DNA of 9,031 nt from DATARH01 sp035935235 (GTDB lineage Bacteria; Pseudomonadota; Alphaproteobacteria; ATCC43930; CGMCC-115725), in the NCBI GenBank assembly GCA_035935235.1, contig DASYXG010000295.1, positions 1 through 9,031 on the forward strand. The letters are read 5' to 3'. Both the position numbers and the translations under genes were made by a program. Shown one piece after another: positions 6,180 through 9,031 of this stretch (positions within the stretch are counted from its first letter, which is position 1; each line of letters starts with the position of its first letter). The notes below the pieces were generated by a model. The model searched no databases. It saw nothing but the letters and a program-made list of their open reading frames with translations, and was not told where the DNA came from.

Positions 6180-6194
6180 GTCAGTGACACTGAC
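6180..6194. promoter_or_regulatory. Perfect 15-bp palindrome, candidate operator
   Basis: GTCAGTG and CACTGAC flank a single central A at 6187, forming a perfect inverted repeat in the divergent gap between pepP and the DUF1127 gene (6071-6285). This gap is visibly more AT-rich than the rest of the window. The size and symmetry fit a dimeric repressor site. CTGACA inside its right arm (6190-6195) resembles a -35 box, but I find no good -10 at the right distance, so no promoter is assigned. It lies 92 bp upstream of the DUF1127 start. Confidence 0.4.
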
Positions 6195-6272
6195 ATACGC
6201 ATAGCTGCTTTGCATTTGAATTATTGATAAATCTCAGGATCATGCCCATTTGTGCGTTGCACCATTTAAGGT

Positions 6273-6278
6273 GAGAGG
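6273..6278 (+). promoter_or_regulatory. Ribosome binding site deciding the DUF1127 start
   Basis: GAGAGG lies 7 nt before the ATG at 6286. It supports this start over an upstream in-frame TTG at 6250, which would add 12 residues not typical of the family. Confidence 0.6.
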
Positions 6279-6285
6279 TGTCACT

Positions 6286-6546
6286 ATGTTGATCGTAAGT
6301 TTTCTGACCGCTGCCAAGAACGCGCTGTCCGAATGGCGCCGCAAGCAGCAGGCCTATGCCGAGTTGTCCGCGCTCGACGATCGGTCGCTCGCCGATATCG
6401 GCATCAACCGCTCGCAGATCCCGGCGATCGTCGAAGGCTTCCACGAGGCCTCGCATGCACCGCGCGACCGCGAGTTCATCCCGGCCTTCAGCACGCACAA
6501 GCTGGCCGGCGGCCATAGCTGGTTTCCGTGGTTTCCGCCGCTTTAA
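6286..6546 (+). CDS. DUF1127 small protein with aromatic-proline tail
   Basis: This 86-residue protein carries the DUF1127 (YjiS-like) core, with WRRKQQAYAELSAL (17-30) followed by DDRSLADIGINRSQI (31-45). The core is a short basic helical motif widespread in alphaproteobacteria, often present in many copies per genome. Some short members of the family have been linked to small-RNA turnover or phosphate and carbon metabolism, but this one cannot be assigned. After the core comes a tail rich in His, Phe and Pro that ends WFPWFPPL. The tail is encoded in part by an exact 9-bp tandem repeat. The gene is monocistronic: it has its own ribosome site, a divergent gap with a palindrome upstream, and a strong terminator 24 bp after the stop. 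It sits between prmA and pepP. Confidence 0.85.
   Translation: MLIVSFLTAAKNALSEWRRKQQAYAELSALDDRSLADIGINRSQIPAIVEGFHEASHAPRDREFIPAFSTHKLAGGHSWFPWFPPL
6520..6537 (+). repeat. Tandem 9-bp repeat encoding WFP-WFP
   Basis: TGGTTTCCG occurs twice in direct succession (6520-6528 and 6529-6537) and encodes Trp-Phe-Pro twice, just before the Pro-Leu end of the DUF1127 protein. It looks like a small in-frame duplication. Confidence 0.8.
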
Positions 6547-6570
6547 GCAGCGCTGATCGCGACCGAGACG

Positions 6571-6600
6571 CGGCCCGCTCCCTCACCGGAGCGGGCCGTT
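6571..6600 (+). terminator. Intrinsic terminator of the DUF1127 gene
   Basis: CGGCCCGCTCC (6571-6581) and GGAGCGGGCCG (6588-6598) form a perfect 11-bp GC-rich stem with a 6-nt loop, followed on the plus strand by TTTCATTT. It begins 24 bp after the DUF1127 stop. It also directly abuts the stop of the convergent prmA at 6601. On that strand the hairpin has no T-run, so it may act there only as a weaker barrier or 3'-end stabiliser. Confidence 0.8.
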
Positions 6601-7458
6601 TCATTTGCGCAGCACGAGGATCGACCAGCCTGCGATGACAATGCGGAAATCGAGCGCGAGGCCCTGCGCCCGATAGGCGGCGAGCACCGCCGCCTCCTGC
6701 CGCGCCAATAAGCCGGAGAGGATCGTGTAACCGCCAGGCCCGACGCCACGCGCCAAATCGCGCGCCATCAGCATCAGCGGCCGTGCCAGGATATTGGCGA
6801 AGATCAGATCGTAACCCCCACCACTCATGCCCGCTTTGCACTCGATCCGCACGAACTCGGCCAGCCCGTTGCGCCGGACATGGTGCCGCGCCACCCGCAC
6901 CGCCTCCGGATCGATATCGCTCGCCAATACTTCGCGGCGCAACGCTTTCGCCGCGGCGATCGCGAGGATGCCGCTGCCGGTGCCGACATCGCGCACCCGC
7001 TGTAAGCGGCGGCGCCTCGTCAGCCGCTCGAACGCCAGTAGGCAACCACGGGTCGACGGGTGTTCGCCTGTCCCGAAAGCGCTCGCCGCGTCGATCTCGA
7101 CCGCGATCGCACCCGTCGGCGGCGTCTCGCGCCAATGCGAGCCGTGGATGAAGAACCGGCCGATGCGCTGCGGCGGAAAGGCGCGGCGGTTCTCGGCCAG
7201 CCAGTCGCGCTCGGCGATCGGCAACTCGATCAGATCGAGGATCTTGCCGCCCGCCGCGGTCGCCGCCAGAGTCAGCCGCAGGTCGAGCGCGGCATCGACC
7301 AACGCTTTCGCCACGTAGGTCTCGACCAGCCATTCGGCCGGCTTCCCCTCGCGCGTCTCGAAGGCCGCGACGGCCCCGGTCAACGCATCGAAAATGTCGG
7401 CGACCGCGGAAGCCGCCCCGGCGCCCTCGACCCGCACCGCAACGCGCCACAGCGGCAT
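6601..7458 (-). CDS. prmA: Ribosomal protein L11 methyltransferase
   Basis: PrmA is an S-adenosylmethionine-dependent enzyme that trimethylates lysines and the N-terminus of ribosomal protein L11 in the cytosol. The 285-residue length is normal. The N-terminal substrate-recognition domain covers about 1-75. AFGTGEHPST (127-136) matches the family's FGTGxHPTT motif. The SAM-binding loop is DVGTGSGILAIAAAK (157-171), with an unusual Val and Thr where DLGCGSG is more common. NILARPL (222-228) matches the N-(I/L)-(L/V)-A-x-P-L motif. The start lies 4 bp after the helicase stop codon (TGA, 7463-7465) with no strong ribosome site, so reinitiation after the helicase is likely. A second overlapping frame of 320 codons on the same strand has no family features and is ignored. 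Loss of prmA is usually well tolerated in model bacteria. Confidence 0.93.
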   Translation of the reverse strand: MPLWRVAVRVEGAGAASAVADIFDALTGAVAAFETREGKPAEWLVETYVAKALVDAALDLRLTLAATAAGGKILDLIELPIAERDWLAENRRAFPPQRIGRFFIHGSHWRETPPTGAIAVEIDAASAFGTGEHPSTRGCLLAFERLTRRRRLQRVRDVGTGSGILAIAAAKALRREVLASDIDPEAVRVARHHVRRNGLAEFVRIECKAGMSGGGYDLIFANILARPLMLMARDLARGVGPGGYTILSGLLARQEAAVLAAYRAQGLALDFRIVIAGWSILVLRK

Positions 7459-7462
7459 TGGC

Positions 7463-9031
7463 TCACACGCGCTCGACGAAGGCGTCCATCACCTTCTTGT
7501 CGCCAGCTTTCTCAAACGCGATTTCGAGCTTGTTGTCCTCGACGACCTGGATGATCCCGTAGCCGAATTTCTGGTGAAACACCCGGTCGCCCACCGAAAA
7601 CCCGCCGATCTTGCGGATTTCCTGGCCGCGCGCCGGCGGGCGCGAGTGCTCGATGACCAGCGACGGTCGCGGCAACGTCTTTCGCATCGGGCTTTGATAA
7701 CCCTCAGCCCAGGTCGAGCCCCACGCGGCGTTGGCGGCTCGCGAGGCGGCCCAGCCGGCGCCGGGGCCGAGACCTAACTCGGTCTCGACCTCGATCTGAT
7801 CCTTGGGCAGTTCGTCGACAAAACGCGAGCGCGCCGAGGCCTGCCACTGGCCGTGAATGCGCCGGTTCGCGGCGAATGAGATCAGCGCGCGGTGCCGCGC
7901 CCGGGTCAGCCCGACATAGGCGAGGCGGCGCTCCTCCTCGAGACCAGGCAGGCCGGATTCCTCGATCGACCGCTGTGAGGGGAACACGCCTTCCTCCCAG
8001 CCGGGCAGGAACACCGTGTCGAATTCGAGCCCCTTGGCGCTGTGCAGTGTCATCAGGTTGACCATATCGCCCGCGGTATCGCGCGCGTTGTCCATCACCA
8101 GGCTGACATGTTCGAGAAACCCGCCAAGGTTCTCAAACTCGGCCATCGCAACGACGAGTTCCTTGAGGTTTTCGAGCCGCCCGGGCGCGTCCGGCGACGG
8201 GTCCGCTTGCCACATCCCGGTGTAGCCCGACTCGTCGAGCATGTGCTGGACCAGCTCGACATGGCTGTCGCGCTCGGCTTCCGCCCGCCAGCGGTCAAGC
8301 ATGGTAAGGAAATTGCCGAGCGCATTGCGCGCCGCCCTGGGCAGATCGTCGCCGGCGATGAGGCTGCGAGTCGCCTCGACCAGTGAGACGCCTTCGGCGC
8401 GCGCCGCCGCATGCAACACCTGTAGGCTGGCGGTGCCGATGCCGCGTCGGGGCGTGTTGACGATCCGCTCGAAAGCGAGGTCGTCGGCCGGCTGGTTGAT
8501 CAGCCGCAGATAGGCCATCGCGTCGCGGATTTCCTGACGTTCGTAGAAGCGCGGTCCGCCGACGACGCGATAGGGCAAGGCGAGCGCGATAAAACGCTCC
8601 TCGAACTCGCGGGTCTGGAACCCGGCGCGCACCAGGATCGCAATCTCGCTGAGCGCATGGCCCTTGCGATGCAGCGCTTCGATCTCGTCGCCGGCCCAAC
8701 GCGCCTCCTGCTCGGCGTCCCACAACCCGCGGACCGTCACCTTGTCGCCGACCTCAGCGTGGGTCCACAGCGTCTTGCCGAGCCGGCCGCGATTATGGTC
8801 GATGACCCCCGCCGCGGCGGCGAGGATTTCCGGGGTCGAGCGGTAATTCTCTTCGAGCCGGACGATCAGCGCGCCGGGAAAATCGCTCTCGAATTTAAGG
8901 ATGTTTTCGATCTGCGCGCCGCGCCACGAATAGATCGACTGATCGTCGTCGCCGACGCAACAGATGTTCTTGTGCTGCTGCGCCAGCAGCCGCAGCCACA
9001 GATACTGCGCGACGTTGGTGTCCTGGTACTC
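7463..9031 (-). CDS. uvrD: UvrD/PcrA-type superfamily 1 DNA helicase, C-terminal part (5' end beyond window)
   Basis: This 3'-5' DNA helicase acts in nucleotide excision and mismatch repair and in clearing recombination or transcription intermediates. The visible 522 codons run without a stop from the right edge to 7463, so about the first 200 or more residues, including the Walker A motif, are missing. Counting from the edge, the sequence opens inside motif II (EYQDTN). It then shows motif III (CCVGDDDQSIYSWRG, 24-38), motif IV (LEENYRST, 59-66), motif V (LMTLHSAKGLEF, 326-337) and motif VI (EERRLAYVGLTRARHR, 366-381). The last 45 or so residues (VGDRVFHQKFGYGIIQVV onward) form the Tudor-like domain that in UvrD/PcrA contacts RNA polymerase. 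A GTG at 8740 is not the true start, because the motif II-IV coding sequence continues upstream of it. prmA follows after 4 bp. Confidence 0.95.
   Translation of the reverse strand, partial: EYQDTNVAQYLWLRLLAQQHKNICCVGDDDQSIYSWRGAQIENILKFESDFPGALIVRLEENYRSTPEILAAAAGVIDHNRGRLGKTLWTHAEVGDKVTVRGLWDAEQEARWAGDEIEALHRKGHALSEIAILVRAGFQTREFEERFIALALPYRVVGGPRFYERQEIRDAMAYLRLINQPADDLAFERIVNTPRRGIGTASLQVLHAAARAEGVSLVEATRSLIAGDDLPRAARNALGNFLTMLDRWRAEAERDSHVELVQHMLDESGYTGMWQADPSPDAPGRLENLKELVVAMAEFENLGGFLEHVSLVMDNARDTAGDMVNLMTLHSAKGLEFDTVFLPGWEEGVFPSQRSIEESGLPGLEEERRLAYVGLTRARHRALISFAANRRIHGQWQASARSRFVDELPKDQIEVETELGLGPGAGWAASRAANAAWGSTWAEGYQSPMRKTLPRPSLVIEHSRPPARGQEIRKIGGFSVGDRVFHQKFGYGIIQVVEDNKLEIAFEKAGDKKVMDAFVERV

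Noticed and set aside
6488..7450. 320-codon minus-strand frame overlapping prmA
   Set aside because: It is longer than prmA but has no recognisable motifs; the prmA frame carries the FGTGEHPST, DVGTGSG and NILARPL motifs.
8738..8740. GTG at 8740 as the helicase start
   Set aside because: The same frame continues without a stop to 9031 and encodes helicase motifs II, III and IV, so the gene is cut by the window edge rather than starting here.
1..9031. tRNA, rRNA, CRISPR arrays, insertion sequences, riboswitches
   Set aside because: No cloverleaf, no regularly spaced direct repeats, no transposase frame and no terminal inverted repeats were seen; nearly all of the window is explained by protein-coding genes.

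Overview
The window is GC-rich and coding-dense. It reads as chromosomal DNA of an alphaproteobacterium, most likely Hyphomicrobiales (Rhizobiales). The evidence is the order uvrD, prmA, a DUF1127 small protein and a long aminopeptidase P, together with strong G/C preference at third codon positions. The assignment to order rests on recalled gene order and protein style, not on a search.

Right part (6601-9031, minus strand): the C-terminal 522 codons of a UvrD/PcrA-type DNA helicase enter from the right edge. prmA (ribosomal protein L11 methyltransferase) follows after 4 bp. A perfect 11-bp-stem terminator at 6571-6598 separates prmA from a convergent 86-residue DUF1127 protein (6286-6546, plus strand). 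The AT-richer gap 6071-6285 is a divergent regulatory region and carries a perfect 15-bp palindrome.

Middle part (2549-6070, minus strand): a tightly packed three-gene unit. It encodes a 676-residue aminopeptidase P with an unusual N-terminal extension, a 247-residue protein that looks like two RidA/YjgF domains in tandem, and a 241-residue Phe-rich pentapeptide-type repeat protein. The gaps are 10 and 11 bp, and the ribosome sites overlap the upstream stop codons. A GFA-family zinc protein (2085-2546, plus strand) converges on this unit with 2 bp between stop codons.

Left part (1-2024, minus strand): a probable catabolic operon. Its first gene encodes an Fe(II)/2-oxoglutarate dioxygenase very close to TfdA (2,4-D dioxygenase), with His113, Asp115, His262 and Arg273 in the TfdA positions. 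The second encodes a LigB-like class III extradiol ring-cleavage dioxygenase. A third reading frame begins 21 bp later and leaves the window at its left edge. An aryl ether cleaved by the first enzyme could give a diphenol that the second opens, which would make a compact aromatic-ether degradation unit. In the LigB-like protein the second iron-ligand histidine appears to be replaced by Gln99, so its metal chemistry deserves checking. No mobile elements, CRISPR arrays, tRNAs or rRNAs were seen.
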